Part shown: piece after piece, positions 26,336-35,235 of the stretch
Numbering within the stretch: position 1 is the first letter of the stretch
How the letters are laid out: each line of letters begins with the position of its first letter
Assembly (NCBI GenBank): GCA_964003245.1
Contig: CAXFIU010000002.1
Coordinates: 15,918-79,917 of the forward strand
Source: MGIIb-O2 sp964003245
Lineage (GTDB): Archaea; Thermoplasmatota; Poseidoniia; Poseidoniales; Thalassarchaeaceae
DNA: 64,000 nt
Direction of reading: 5' to 3'
The notes under the pieces: model-generated
What the model was told of the DNA's origin: nothing
Databases searched by the model: none
The model's input: only the letters and a program-made list of their open reading frames with translations
Made by a program: the position numbers and the translations under genes

Positions 26336-27094
26336 CTAAAATTTCTCTATTAAACCTTCAATACAGCTCATTACTTTCTCCCTCATAGACGAGGCCATAG
26401 AATCAACTTCGTTGTGGTCAATCTCGGCTTGAGGGTCGCCTGGAGTCCTTCCCGCAGCCCAGTTAGATGAACAGGCTAAAGCAACATGAGGAATATTTCT
26501 CTCAGAAACTAAACGTTGTTCTGGGCCTAAGGTCATTCCAACAACATCTGCTCCTAGCTTAACTAAAACATCAATTTCAGAAGGAGTCTCGAACTGAGGA
26601 CCTATGCATTGAGCCACGATTAAATCTTTAATTACATGGCTTTGTATTTCATTAAGGATATTGTAGCAACAATCTATAGCCTTACTATCAAAAATACTAG
26701 TTCTATCAGAATGATGTACATTGTCATCATAGAATGTCCATGGGATTTGAGTTAGATCAATTATGTCTTTTGAAATACCTATATCCCCCGGTGGGAAATC
26801 TTCTCTCATTGTGCCTACTGAATTAACACTCAATATAATGTCTGGATTACAACTTGAAATTGCGAAAACATTTGCTCTATGTTCAATCATGTGAGGAGGT
26901 GTACGATTTCCAGATTTGGGATAGTGCCTATCTAAAATAAATAATCTATGTTCATTTTTCTCAACGACAAAAATCGGCACATCTCCCCATTTAGATTGAA
27001 TTCTTAAATCAGATACATTATAACCAGATTTATTTCTAAAATCATTAGTTAATTCACTCATACCAGTGCCACAAATCACAGCAACTCGAGTCAT
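26336..27094 (-). CDS. MTAP/purine nucleoside phosphorylase-family enzyme
   Basis: Phosphorolyses methylthioadenosine or a purine nucleoside. Features are the N-terminal GTGMSEL phosphate loop, RTPPHMIEHRAN, the SVNSVGTM strand, the GPQFETPSEI segment and the GMTLGPE motif of the base/ribose site. Length (252) fits archaeal MTAP and PNP. Specificity cannot be decided by eye. GGGGAG lies a few bases before the ATG. The MazG-like gene follows on the same strand, a plausible nucleotide salvage pair. Confidence 0.88.
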   Translation of the reverse strand: MTRVAVICGTGMSELTNDFRNKSGYNVSDLRIQSKWGDVPIFVVEKNEHRLFILDRHYPKSGNRTPPHMIEHRANVFAISSCNPDIILSVNSVGTMREDFPPGDIGISKDIIDLTQIPWTFYDDNVHHSDRTSIFDSKAIDCCYNILNEIQSHVIKDLIVAQCIGPQFETPSEIDVLVKLGADVVGMTLGPEQRLVSERNIPHVALACSSNWAAGRTPGDPQAEIDHNEVDSMASSMREKVMSCIEGLIEKF

Positions 27095-27138
27095 ATCTCC
27101 CCTCTCAATGAGAGGTTAATGTTTCTTGTTATTAACAA

Positions 27139-28011
27139 TCACTCATTCAGTCTGTCAATTAATTCAGCCTTTTTACCTGAAACAGGTTTACCTGCAGCCT
27201 TCAGAAGTTCCTTTAATTCGCTGACTGTTAACGAAGAATAATCTACTTCCGCACTTTCAGAAGATTCTGCCTCTGCTACCTCTTCAGAAACTATTTCTTC
27301 ATCAGTAATTTCCTCGCTTACCTCTTCAGTAACCTCGGAAGATTTTGCTTCTAATTCTTCTTTTTCTTGAGCATGAATCTCATCAAGAGTTGGCCCATCT
27401 TCTACCAAGACTCCTGATTGAATTAGTTGGGTGCGGCGAATTACAACAGTTCTAACAGGTTGGATTTTAGATACAGCCTCTTTGATTTTATTCTCAAGAG
27501 TTCCATCAAGTGTTGCTGTTTGTAAACTGAACCATGTTGATGTTGCTCCAGTAGTTAGGATAATGTCTCTGGCAATTGTACGCATTTTCTGTTTCTGGCT
27601 GGACTTTATCCTAGCTCTTGAAATCATCAGCGGTTTGAAGCGAATATAATAACCATCTTCAGTTACAACATCGATTGTGTCATCAATTTTCCCACGATCT
27701 CTTCTTACCTGCCTGCGAACATGATCTTTCAAAAGTTCATGACCTACAAATTCTGTAATTGCGTCGTTTCCAAGAACATCTGTAACTTTGAAAACAACTT
27801 TAACATGCATCTTAGAAAAATCACCATCTAATTCATTTTGAATAATTTCATAATTTCTTCCGATTAATTGAGAAGGTTCCTCTGCTAGAGTCTCTCCTAT
27901 TACTCTAAATGACCAAGGAGTTCTAGGAGCCCTGATAGTATACCAACGCTTTGCCTTCCACTTATCTCTCTGTTTACGTGCCGCTGCTCTTGCTGATGCT
28001 CCTTTTGCCAT
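27139..28011 (-). CDS. rps3ae: 30S ribosomal protein eS1 (S3Ae) with a C-terminal SAP domain
   Basis: The first ~205 residues match archaeal eS1: KQRDKWKAKRWYTIRAP, GRNYEI, LLKDHVRRQVRRDRGKIDD and the RTIARDIIL segment. After that comes a ~45-residue acidic Glu/Ser-rich linker, then a ~33-residue tail whose LTVSELKELLKAAGKPVSGK core matches the SAP helix-extended-loop-helix motif found in DNA- and RNA-binding proteins. Typical archaeal eS1 stops near 200-220 residues, so the tail is an addition. The start is ATG at 28011, with GGAG 9 bases upstream. A divergent DUF54 gene lies upstream. Confidence 0.93.
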   Translation of the reverse strand: MAKGASARAAARKQRDKWKAKRWYTIRAPRTPWSFRVIGETLAEEPSQLIGRNYEIIQNELDGDFSKMHVKVVFKVTDVLGNDAITEFVGHELLKDHVRRQVRRDRGKIDDTIDVVTEDGYYIRFKPLMISRARIKSSQKQKMRTIARDIILTTGATSTWFSLQTATLDGTLENKIKEAVSKIQPVRTVVIRRTQLIQSGVLVEDGPTLDEIHAQEKEELEAKSSEVTEEVSEEITDEEIVSEEVAEAESSESAEVDYSSLTVSELKELLKAAGKPVSGKKAELIDRLNE

Positions 28012-28017
28012 TTTCAA

Positions 28018-28154
28018 CGACTCCGTATATACCGGGGGCTGCCCCGTTTGCGAGCCGTGCGACTTTCATGCAGTATATGAACGAGACGCTATAACCGTCC
28101 TTAGAAAAATAAGGAATGCGTGGCATTCAATACTGTTATCCTTTAGGGAAGGGT
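28018..28154. promoter_or_regulatory. Divergent promoter region between eS1 and the DUF54 gene
   Basis: 137 bases separating two divergently read genes. A TATA-like element GTATATGAA lies at 28073-28081 and a second TATATA at 28026-28031. In the middle there is a GC-rich CCGGGGGCTGCCCCG stretch (about 28032-28046) that could fold into a short hairpin (GGGGCTGCCCC). The element at 28073 could serve the minus-strand eS1 gene. Start sites are not determined. Confidence 0.35.
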
Positions 28155-28586
28155 ATGGGCCTGCATAGCGTATCATGGAGAGTTAATGTTAGTGCACTAG
28201 ATCAGATTAAATTGATTGAAGATTCATTAAAATGGATTGCTGGAGAAAAATCTTCTATTGAAATAACAAAAGACAAATCATTCCATGGTGCTGAACAATT
28301 CACCATTGTAGCAAAAAATATGAAGAAGAAAGATTCTCGGAAATCTCTAGAAAGACTAGGGAAGGATGTTCTGAAAGAACTATTAGAAAATAATATTCGA
28401 CTAAGAATAGATGAAGATAAGAATTTTTACGTCAGATTAAAGTTGAGTGAACTTGTTAAAGGAGAAATAAGTTTAGCAGATAGAAATACAATTTCTTCTA
28501 CGGTTAAGGGTAAATTCAAGATTGAATCATACCCTGGAGACTCAACTATCGATGTTATTTCAAACTTAATTAAGGAATTAATTTAG
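28155..28586 (+). CDS. DUF54/COG1325-like RNA-binding protein (exosome-associated family)
   Basis: Small archaeal RNA-binding protein with the DUF54 layout. It starts with HSVSWRVNVSALDQ, has the KSFHGAEQFTIVAK segment in the middle, then LRIDEDKNFYVRLKLSELVKGE, which is the family's most conserved stretch, and ends with KGKFKIES. The genes of this family often lie near translation or exosome genes; here it is divergent from eS1. I chose the ATG at 28155 (AGGG 6 bases upstream) because family members begin there; an ATG at 28116 adds 13 residues. Confidence 0.75.
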   Translation: MGLHSVSWRVNVSALDQIKLIEDSLKWIAGEKSSIEITKDKSFHGAEQFTIVAKNMKKKDSRKSLERLGKDVLKELLENNIRLRIDEDKNFYVRLKLSELVKGEISLADRNTISSTVKGKFKIESYPGDSTIDVISNLIKELI

Positions 28587-28665
28587 TCCGAAAAAGTTTA
28601 GGGGAACCTAAACAAATTTGTACGCAATACAAGGTTTCTTATGTGTAATTGATACATGAAGTAAC

Positions 28666-28938
28666 ATGACTCACGTGGTTACTGAAGCTTGTGTAATGCA
28701 CAAATATCAAGATTGTGTTGCAGTTTGTCCAGTGGAAGCTTTTAGAGAACATGAAAATTATCTTGTAATTGATCCCGATGAATGCATAGATTGTGCTGCA
28801 TGTGTTCCTGAATGCCCCGTAGAAGCAATTTTCGCTGATACTGATTTACCTGACGATCAAGAACATTGGTTGGACAAGAATGAGAACGAAGCACCCGATC
28901 TCCCAATCGCTGAAGGGGATTCTCCAGTTTTAGCTTAA
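28666..28938 (+). CDS. Ferredoxin of the 7Fe (3Fe-4S / 4Fe-4S) FdxA type
   Basis: Electron carrier of 90 residues. The first cluster segment (EACVMHKYQDCVAVCPVEAF) has Cys-x7-Cys-x3-CysPro, the 3Fe-type spacing, and the second has the full CIDCAACVPECP 4Fe-4S set. The C-terminal ~30 residues are an acidic tail, as in bacterial FdxA. No reductase sits beside it; pdxS follows after 59 bases. It probably serves soluble oxidoreductases such as 2-oxoacid dehydrogenases. Confidence 0.92.
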   Translation: MTHVVTEACVMHKYQDCVAVCPVEAFREHENYLVIDPDECIDCAACVPECPVEAIFADTDLPDDQEHWLDKNENEAPDLPIAEGDSPVLA

Positions 28939-28997
28939 TCTTGATATGATTGATTAGTATTTTATGAACATAAGTTCATCAAGGGTAACCATGACGA

Positions 28998-29993
28998 ATG
29001 CCCATGAGTACGAGGTTCAACTTCACTGACATGAGGCATGGCACTTCTTTGTTAAAGAGAGGATTTGCTAAAATGCAAGAAGGTGGCGTAATTATGGATG
29101 TAGTTACTCCAGAAGAGGCTCATATAGCTGAAGATGCAGGAGCAGTTTCTGTAATGGCTTTAGAAAGAGTTCCTGCAGATATTAGAGCTCAGGGCGGGGT
29201 TGCAAGAATGAGCCATCCAGATATGATTAAAGAAATTATTGAAACCACAAGTATTCCTGTAATGGCCAAAGCCAGAATAGGTCATGATGATGAGGCAAAA
29301 GTTTTGCAATCACTCGGAGTAGATATGGTTGATGAATCAGAAGTATTGACTCCAGCAGATCCATTCTACCATATAGCAAAGAATGATTTTACAATACCAT
29401 TTGTTTGTGGATGTACAAATCTTGGAGAAGCAATAAGAAGAGTTGCAGAAGGTGCTGCTATGATTAGAACGAAGGGTGAAGCAGGAACTGGTAATGTAGT
29501 AAGTGCTGTTCAACATGCAAGATTGGTAAAGGAAGAAATACTCCATGCGAAGAATACTGATTCAAGCGGAATAGAAGACATGGTCAATGTAATTATGAAA
29601 GGTTTTAACAGAATGCCTGATGTATCTGAATTTGATATTTCAATAAAAAATACACCTTTTGGAAGTTTTTCAGGACTAAAAAAAGAAGTAGAATCAATAT
29701 TGCTTGAGGTAGTAGAAATGGAGAGGTTACCTGTAGTGACATTCTCGGCAGGAGGGATTGCGACACCAGCAGATGCTGCTTTGATGATGAATCATGGAAT
29801 GGATGGCATATTTGTTGGTTCGGGAATTTTCAAAAGTTCAGATCCTAAAACAACAGCGGAGGCGATTGTCCTAGCAACGCATAGATTTCAAGATCCTGAC
29901 TCTGTTGCGGAAGCAAGTAGAATGATTGGAGAGCCCATGCCAGGTTTAGAAATAGAAACCCTAGATGTTAGAATGGAAAAAAGAGGATGGTAA
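28998..29993 (+). CDS. pdxS: Pyridoxal 5'-phosphate synthase subunit PdxS
   Basis: Synthase subunit that makes pyridoxal phosphate from ribose 5-phosphate, glyceraldehyde 3-phosphate and ammonia. The (beta/alpha)8 barrel signatures are clear: KMQEGGVIMDVVTPEEA, VPADIRAQGGVARM, VMAKARIGHDDEA, TKGEAGTGNVV and the late GSGIFKSSDP phosphate site. Length (331) is slightly longer than bacterial PdxS and may start at the ATG 6 bases downstream. Its glutaminase partner PdxT is not next to it. It converges with the coiled-coil gene at 29994. Confidence 0.96.
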   Translation: MPMSTRFNFTDMRHGTSLLKRGFAKMQEGGVIMDVVTPEEAHIAEDAGAVSVMALERVPADIRAQGGVARMSHPDMIKEIIETTSIPVMAKARIGHDDEAKVLQSLGVDMVDESEVLTPADPFYHIAKNDFTIPFVCGCTNLGEAIRRVAEGAAMIRTKGEAGTGNVVSAVQHARLVKEEILHAKNTDSSGIEDMVNVIMKGFNRMPDVSEFDISIKNTPFGSFSGLKKEVESILLEVVEMERLPVVTFSAGGIATPADAALMMNHGMDGIFVGSGIFKSSDPKTTAEAIVLATHRFQDPDSVAEASRMIGEPMPGLEIETLDVRMEKRGW

Positions 29994-31031
29994 TTATTTC
30001 CTACCACGAGTTGTTCCGAGTTTTCTTGACTGCTTCTTACCCTTAATATTCTTAGTAACAGGGGATTTTGAATCACCTGTTAAAACTCCACCGAGAGTTA
30101 ATGATCCACTGTTGATTAATTGAGATGCCAAAGAATCAGCCATCCCCTCATCTTCACTTGGTAACTTTAGAGCATCTTTGACAGATTGATTATGATCTTT
30201 AATTACTTTCAAACGTTCTTCTTCAGCAGCTTTCATTTCGTCTCTAATCTCATTTACTTGACCAATTAACTCTTTCATATTCTCATGAACTTCATTAGCA
30301 GATTCTCTATGTGCGACATATGCTAAATGGAATCTATCAGCCTCCGCTCGCAGAAAGTCTCTTTCCGCTAGCATAGGTTTCACATCTTCCCAAATTAAAT
30401 CTGCTTGCTTATGAAAATCAATCATTTCTTGGTGCGCTTTATCTGCTTCGGATTTTAGTAATTTGATAGAACCATCCATGTCTCCTATATCAATATTAAT
30501 TGCCTCAAAGTCTTTTACTGCAGGCATTAATTTATCTCTCTTAGAGATTAAAACTTTTAATTTCTTAAGTAATTTATTCTCGGTTTCTAAAATTAATCGG
30601 CCATCAGTCATCATAGTATTCTCGATTTTTTCTATTTCATTAATAGTCTCAGATAATTCTATGACAACAGACTTAGTACCTTTAGCCTCATCTTTACGAC
30701 CCCTATTTTGATTAATCAGTTCTCTAATTTGATTTTGAATTTCATCTCTTCTTGCTTTACATATTTGAGCCTGGTCTCTTACTTTTTTCTGTTCGTCTAA
30801 TTTCTCTTTAATGGATTCTCTGATTTCCTTACTTTGTTCTTGTAAAGCATTTCTTGAATCCGCAGCTCGACGAGCATCTTCATTAAATGAATTCCTTTGA
30901 TCTTTCATTCTACGGATCTTTGTTTCCATAGCATGTAATCTTGTTCTAAGATCATCATCAGGTCCCTTCTGCTCATCTTTCACAAGGCTCGCGAGAGAGG
31001 GCCCCTTCTTCAATGAAACTACTTGATTCAT
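29994..31031 (-). CDS. Archaeal coiled-coil protein (COG1340-like), cluster member 1
   Basis: A 345-residue protein that is nearly all heptad-rich helix, with little hydrophobic core, in the style of the archaeal COG1340 coiled-coil family. Near the C-terminus a short MADSLASQLINSGSLTLGG segment resembles the SGDxLxTxELxAL segments of the two plus-strand paralogues. A very basic tail (KGKKQSRKLG) follows and is nearly identical to that of the paralogue at 36069. It is the last gene of a minus-strand operon: its ATG overlaps the stop of the membrane-protein gene (ATGA). A structural or chromosome-associated role is an inference only. Confidence 0.75.
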   Translation of the reverse strand: MNQVVSLKKGPSLASLVKDEQKGPDDDLRTRLHAMETKIRRMKDQRNSFNEDARRAADSRNALQEQSKEIRESIKEKLDEQKKVRDQAQICKARRDEIQNQIRELINQNRGRKDEAKGTKSVVIELSETINEIEKIENTMMTDGRLILETENKLLKKLKVLISKRDKLMPAVKDFEAINIDIGDMDGSIKLLKSEADKAHQEMIDFHKQADLIWEDVKPMLAERDFLRAEADRFHLAYVAHRESANEVHENMKELIGQVNEIRDEMKAAEEERLKVIKDHNQSVKDALKLPSEDEGMADSLASQLINSGSLTLGGVLTGDSKSPVTKNIKGKKQSRKLGTTRGRK

Positions 31032-32593
31032 AGACCTAGAAGTGATGTAAAGAAAGGTAAAATTGGAGAAATAATGGCTAATCCAGCACCAATTAAGAAT
31101 ATTGCTCCGATTGAGACCCTTAATCTTGTGAATAAATCTGCCCTATTTTGTACGGTCAATACTCTACCACTTAGTAAGTTGCCTTCTTCATCTTCTAATC
31201 TAACAGTTACAGTAGCCTCCCCTGGTTCTTCCGGTAATAGACTCTGCCAAACAATTTCTGTCGATTTTATAATCGAAGGTAATTTTTGTACAAAAGATTC
31301 GTTATCAATTTTACTTAATAGAGCATTACTAGAATTAACGCGAAGTTTGTAAACACATTCAGAAGGACGGAAATCAGGTGTTTGAATCTTTAAGATAAGG
31401 TTCACAGGTTCAGGGCCATTATTCAAAACATAAGCAAATAAATTTGCCTGGCCTACAACAAGATTTTCCATATCTACATCAAACCAAATTTCATGATTGA
31501 TTCCATTATCTATTTTCATTCTTAAACGATCATGGAGTCTAAAAAATGATGCACATCTATCTTTAGCTCGAATTATTAGACGGTCCCAAGTCTCTTCACC
31601 AAGTTCTGGGTGTCGAAATAATTCGTCAATAATTTCTAAAGGCATCATTATTTCAAGTTCTGATCGGAAATCTTCTTCGTCTAAATATCCAGCTCTTCTT
31701 AGATGTAATAGATGAAGAAGCTTTTCTTGTAACTCAGATATATTATTGCCTTCATTAACAGAATGTTGTATTGATCGAAGATATTCAGAAATACGAACTG
31801 AAAGTAAAGGATCTACATGTGCACTAATTACGTCGCTAAAGGGCCTTTTCAATAAAGCGGGATGGATAGGGGGGGAAAAGGAATCTAGCATACCCCAAGT
31901 TTCACAAGTGTTGAATCTCGATCTATCAGAGACCATGTGTACTCCATGTCCACATAAAAGAAAACCAGTTGAAAAGGATAGTAAAACAGAGTTGCCACTA
32001 ACGATATCGGAAAATTGAAGGCTAGAAATTAAGAAGATCCCAGAAAGAAACATTAGAAATGTCGTAGCAATCAGTTGTCTAAAAGAACCTTCTATAGTTT
32101 CTTTCATTTCAGCATATCCGTGAGCACTCCTGAAAGTTAAACCTGTCTTTGTGAGATAATTAGATTGAATATTAAAAATTCTTCTTGTAACCGACAGTAA
32201 TAGTAAAAGTAAACAAAGAAGCCCTAGATCTGCCACAATAAAGAAGAATGCCAGATAATATAACCCTACTTCGATAGTAATATCAAAAGGAATTACAGGT
32301 AAGACATGGTCAACCCACCAATCTGGCTCAGAACCAGTGAAGGATTCTGCGAATCCATATAATATGATTACGAAAATTGGAATAACTAATACGAATCTAG
32401 CACCCCTGCTGATAAATAATCGATCTAACTTAACAAGATTCCTTTCATATTCCTGCAACCTATCTATAGTTTTTTGATCATAATTTTTGTCATTACTAAA
32501 CTTCTGATTCACATCATTAAACTCTGGTGCAGATGGAATTTCAATATCCTCTTCGGAAGAAAGAATATCGAAATCATCATTATTAATTGACAT
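31028..32593 (-). CDS. Polytopic membrane protein of the coiled-coil cluster
   Basis: 521 residues. A disordered acidic N-terminus (1-60) is followed by transmembrane segments at about 66-83, 108-135, 172-193 and 202-221, then a ~270-residue soluble region rich in charged and beta-type sequence, and a last membrane helix at about 490-512. The soluble region has a DRLRMK segment and a late LPEEPGEATVTVRLEDEEG strand pattern like an Ig/CARDB-type beta sandwich. No known family recognised. AAGGT lies 6 bases upstream of the ATG, and the coiled-coil gene is translationally coupled. Confidence 0.7.
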   Translation of the reverse strand: MSINNDDFDILSSEEDIEIPSAPEFNDVNQKFSNDKNYDQKTIDRLQEYERNLVKLDRLFISRGARFVLVIPIFVIILYGFAESFTGSEPDWWVDHVLPVIPFDITIEVGLYYLAFFFIVADLGLLCLLLLLLSVTRRIFNIQSNYLTKTGLTFRSAHGYAEMKETIEGSFRQLIATTFLMFLSGIFLISSLQFSDIVSGNSVLLSFSTGFLLCGHGVHMVSDRSRFNTCETWGMLDSFSPPIHPALLKRPFSDVISAHVDPLLSVRISEYLRSIQHSVNEGNNISELQEKLLHLLHLRRAGYLDEEDFRSELEIMMPLEIIDELFRHPELGEETWDRLIIRAKDRCASFFRLHDRLRMKIDNGINHEIWFDVDMENLVVGQANLFAYVLNNGPEPVNLILKIQTPDFRPSECVYKLRVNSSNALLSKIDNESFVQKLPSIIKSTEIVWQSLLPEEPGEATVTVRLEDEEGNLLSGRVLTVQNRADLFTRLRVSIGAIFLIGAGLAIISPILPFFTSLLGL

Positions 32594-32602
32594 GAAAATA
32601 CC

Positions 32603-33250
32603 TTATTCTACTCTGACTATGACTTTGAAACTCAATTCTCTTGAGAAGATGATTTCAGAATCATCGCAATAAAATTTATCTGATTTTTTAATAATCTTGG
32701 AACCAATTTTCACACCCGCGTTTTCTAATGTTTTAATTGCAACACTGCTAGAATAAATTAGTTCAATTATTGAAGGTGTATCATCGGGTAGTGCAGATAA
32801 AGGTAAAAGTATATTTGACGTAGAAGTGATCATACTTCTATCGACAATTGGAATCATCCGCCCCTCTCTATTTCTCTCAGGATAACCCAACATTCTATCG
32901 ATACATGCTTCTAATTCAACATCTATACCATGCTCAATCTTACAGGCAGCTGCATCAACATCTCCATCGAATCGAATCACATCAGATAATAAAATTTTCA
33001 ACAACTCTTCTCTTCTCTTGATTCTAGATGCATGTGTAAATCCTTCAGAAGTTAGCCTGCACCCTTTGTAAGGAATATATGTCACATAATCTCTTCCTGC
33101 TAGTCTTTGAATCATTTCAGTTGTAGATGCTGGACTTACATCCATTAGTTCAGCTAATTTGGTAGTTCGAACGATTTCTCCAGGTTCTTCCGAATGTGCC
33201 TCGAAAATTCTTTTGAGATACATTTCTTCAAACTCACTCAATTTAGACAT
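32603..33250 (-). CDS. DtxR/MntR-family metal-dependent transcription regulator
   Basis: Winged-helix repressor. The N-terminus (LSEFEEMYLKRIF, then VSPASTTEMIQRLAGRDYV) is the helix-turn-helix. The dimerisation domain has the metal-site AACKIEHGID, keeping Cys103, Glu106 and His107 of the family. The usual His of the RxHR segment is replaced (KRREELLKILL), so part of the metal site is altered. The last ~60 residues resemble the SH3-like FeoA fold. Position in the middle of the coiled-coil/membrane operon suggests that it controls it. AAGGTG precedes the ATG. Confidence 0.86.
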   Translation of the reverse strand: MSKLSEFEEMYLKRIFEAHSEEPGEIVRTTKLAELMDVSPASTTEMIQRLAGRDYVTYIPYKGCRLTSEGFTHASRIKRREELLKILLSDVIRFDGDVDAAACKIEHGIDVELEACIDRMLGYPERNREGRMIPIVDRSMITSTSNILLPLSALPDDTPSIIELIYSSSVAIKTLENAGVKIGSKIIKKSDKFYCDDSEIIFSRELSFKVIVRVE

Positions 33251-33259
33251 ACAAACACC

Positions 33260-35140
33260 TTAACCTATTTTTGCTATAAATTCAACTCTACAAGCAGGAC
33301 AACGCGACCTGACAGGCCTCTTATCGAGTGCTACTCTAAGAGTTTGTTCACATTTTGGACAAGCTAATAAATCAGTTAACGATGATGCCTCGGGTTCAGA
33401 AACAATAACTTCATTCTCTGATCCATCTATTTCTTCGTTATCTGATGTCTCACTCTCAATTAAATTATTTTGAGAGAATTGCAAAGAGCAGGCAGGGCAT
33501 TTAACAGAACCAAAGTGATCGATTGGAATATTCAATCTCTGACTACAAGAAGGACAAGAAACTTCCTTCTTTGATTCAGAATTATTATTACTTGAAGTTC
33601 TATTTGACAAATTACGCCTAAATAGAGTTGATTCTGTCGAAGGTGTACGTTGAGAAATTACTCTATAAATTACCAAGCAAGTCATAACAATAGCTAGGCC
33701 GGATAGGGCTCCATAAATTGCAGCATAGATGCTAAAAGGTAGTGAGAAACTAGTGCCACTCTCAGATTCAACGAGAACTGATGTTTGATTACTCACACTG
33801 ATATCTCCCATGGACCAAATAAATTCAATATTAGTAGTTTGAGAATATTTCCATGAAGAAAATTCTACTGAACCTGAATATTTACCTCCACTACTTATCG
33901 AAGGTATTGATATTTCTGTAAATACTAGAGGCGGTTGGGCCACATCAACTATTCTCAATAATCCAGGAGATGTTTCTGAAGCTCCAGTATTCTCTAAAGT
34001 GTATTCAATAGAGAAAGATTCGCCAGCAGATATAGGAGAAGGAGATGCGTCTGAAATAATTATTGAGGGAATTACTAATGGAGGAGTTAATTCAACAACT
34101 ACTTCTCCGTCTCCATTCAAAGGAAGCCAATAATTAGGGCTAACAATCACCTTTAGTCGACTCGCATCAGGATGACCGAGTTTTAGGTTGATATTTCTAA
34201 TTCCAGGATTCATTTGTAAGGTAAATGTTTGATATTCAGTGTATTCGTTACCTGATTTCATTAATACTTCGAGATCTACGCTGCGATTCAGTCCTGAACT
34301 TAGATAAATTGAAACATCTAAATTGATACCGTCTTGAAAAGTCCAAGTAATTTCTTCTAATTCGACATTAATATCCTGAGATTCTCTAACCTCTATATTC
34401 GAGCTACCGTTCAGAGAGATATCGACACCGCCATTCAAAGAAGATACCTTCCAATCAATTACTAGAGAACCAGACAAAAGAGGGATGAAGTTAGCAGAAA
34501 CTTCTCTACTAGAACCGGGAGAGATTACAATGAAATCTCCATTGACTAAAGTTGACCCATCATCTTTAGTTAACTCTAGTCTAACAGAATCACTATTAGA
34601 TCCTTTATTATGGACTAAAATTGAGGCAGTAAGTTGGTCTCCAACATGAACTGGTTGGCCAATAATAACAATCTCTTCAGAACCTGCAGATGAAAAATTA
34701 ACAGGATTAGGACCTACTCGCATTTCAAGAATTTCAATTTCTTCAGTATTATCAACTTGCAACTTGCAAAGGATATAACCTTCACTAACTGGTCCGAAAG
34801 AAATGACGACATCGGTAGCAGATGCTGTGCCGTCTAATATCCCTGAATGCCCACCATACCATTGTCCACCATAACCAAAACTAAAACTCCAAGATGAATT
34901 ATCAGATGAAAGATTCGAATTGAATACTTGAATCTTCAGATCCACAAAATCCCCGTCAGAAGCAGAATCATTACCTGTTTTTTCCAGAGTACCACCGTCT
35001 AAATATTCAATAGACCATGTATTACTATCTGAAATGGTAAAATCGTCATCAGAGGCGGTAACATTATACGAAAAAATTATCATTAATATTGATAAATATA
35101 AAAAAACCTTCAAAGAAGAAACTGTAACTCTTCCGGTCAT
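33260..35140 (-). CDS. Membrane protein with extracytoplasmic CARDB-like repeats and two C-terminal zinc ribbons
   Basis: From the ATG at 35140 the protein is 626 residues. It has a signal-type helix (about 10-25), then about 440 residues of beta-sandwich sequence with repeated SGxSxxVEYTLENTGAS-like CARDB features. One transmembrane helix (about 470-492) follows, and then a cytoplasmic tail with two C4 zinc ribbons (CPSC...CPAC near 529-550 and CPKC...CPAC near 594-617). Such a layout joins an outside sensing or binding part to an inside ribbon. It heads the minus-strand operon and diverges from the coiled-coil genes. Confidence 0.78.
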   Translation of the reverse strand: MTGRVTVSSLKVFLYLSILMIIFSYNVTASDDDFTISDSNTWSIEYLDGGTLEKTGNDSASDGDFVDLKIQVFNSNLSSDNSSWSFSFGYGGQWYGGHSGILDGTASATDVVISFGPVSEGYILCKLQVDNTEEIEILEMRVGPNPVNFSSAGSEEIVIIGQPVHVGDQLTASILVHNKGSNSDSVRLELTKDDGSTLVNGDFIVISPGSSREVSANFIPLLSGSLVIDWKVSSLNGGVDISLNGSSNIEVRESQDINVELEEITWTFQDGINLDVSIYLSSGLNRSVDLEVLMKSGNEYTEYQTFTLQMNPGIRNINLKLGHPDASRLKVIVSPNYWLPLNGDGEVVVELTPPLVIPSIIISDASPSPISAGESFSIEYTLENTGASETSPGLLRIVDVAQPPLVFTEISIPSISSGGKYSGSVEFSSWKYSQTTNIEFIWSMGDISVSNQTSVLVESESGTSFSLPFSIYAAIYGALSGLAIVMTCLVIYRVISQRTPSTESTLFRRNLSNRTSSNNNSESKKEVSCPSCSQRLNIPIDHFGSVKCPACSLQFSQNNLIESETSDNEEIDGSENEVIVSEPEASSLTDLLACPKCEQTLRVALDKRPVRSRCPACRVEFIAKIG

Positions 35141-35235
35141 TAGATAATACTCGACAAGAACAACCGTATGAATGAAACCCCTCTTCGGGGTCACATAGTG
35201 ACCTTTATTGATACCTTTCGTTAGCCCCGTGTAAT
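35141..35235. promoter_or_regulatory. Divergent promoter region of the coiled-coil cluster
   Basis: 95 bases between the minus-strand membrane/zinc-ribbon gene and the plus-strand coiled-coil operon. It contains CCCCTCTTCGGGG (an inverted repeat near 35178-35190), TTTATTGATACC near 35202-35213 (a TATA-like element for the plus strand), and a GTCACATAGTGACC inverted repeat at 35190-35203. The GTCAC-AT-AGTGAC palindrome is a candidate operator for the DtxR-like regulator encoded just downstream. Not tested. Confidence 0.4.
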
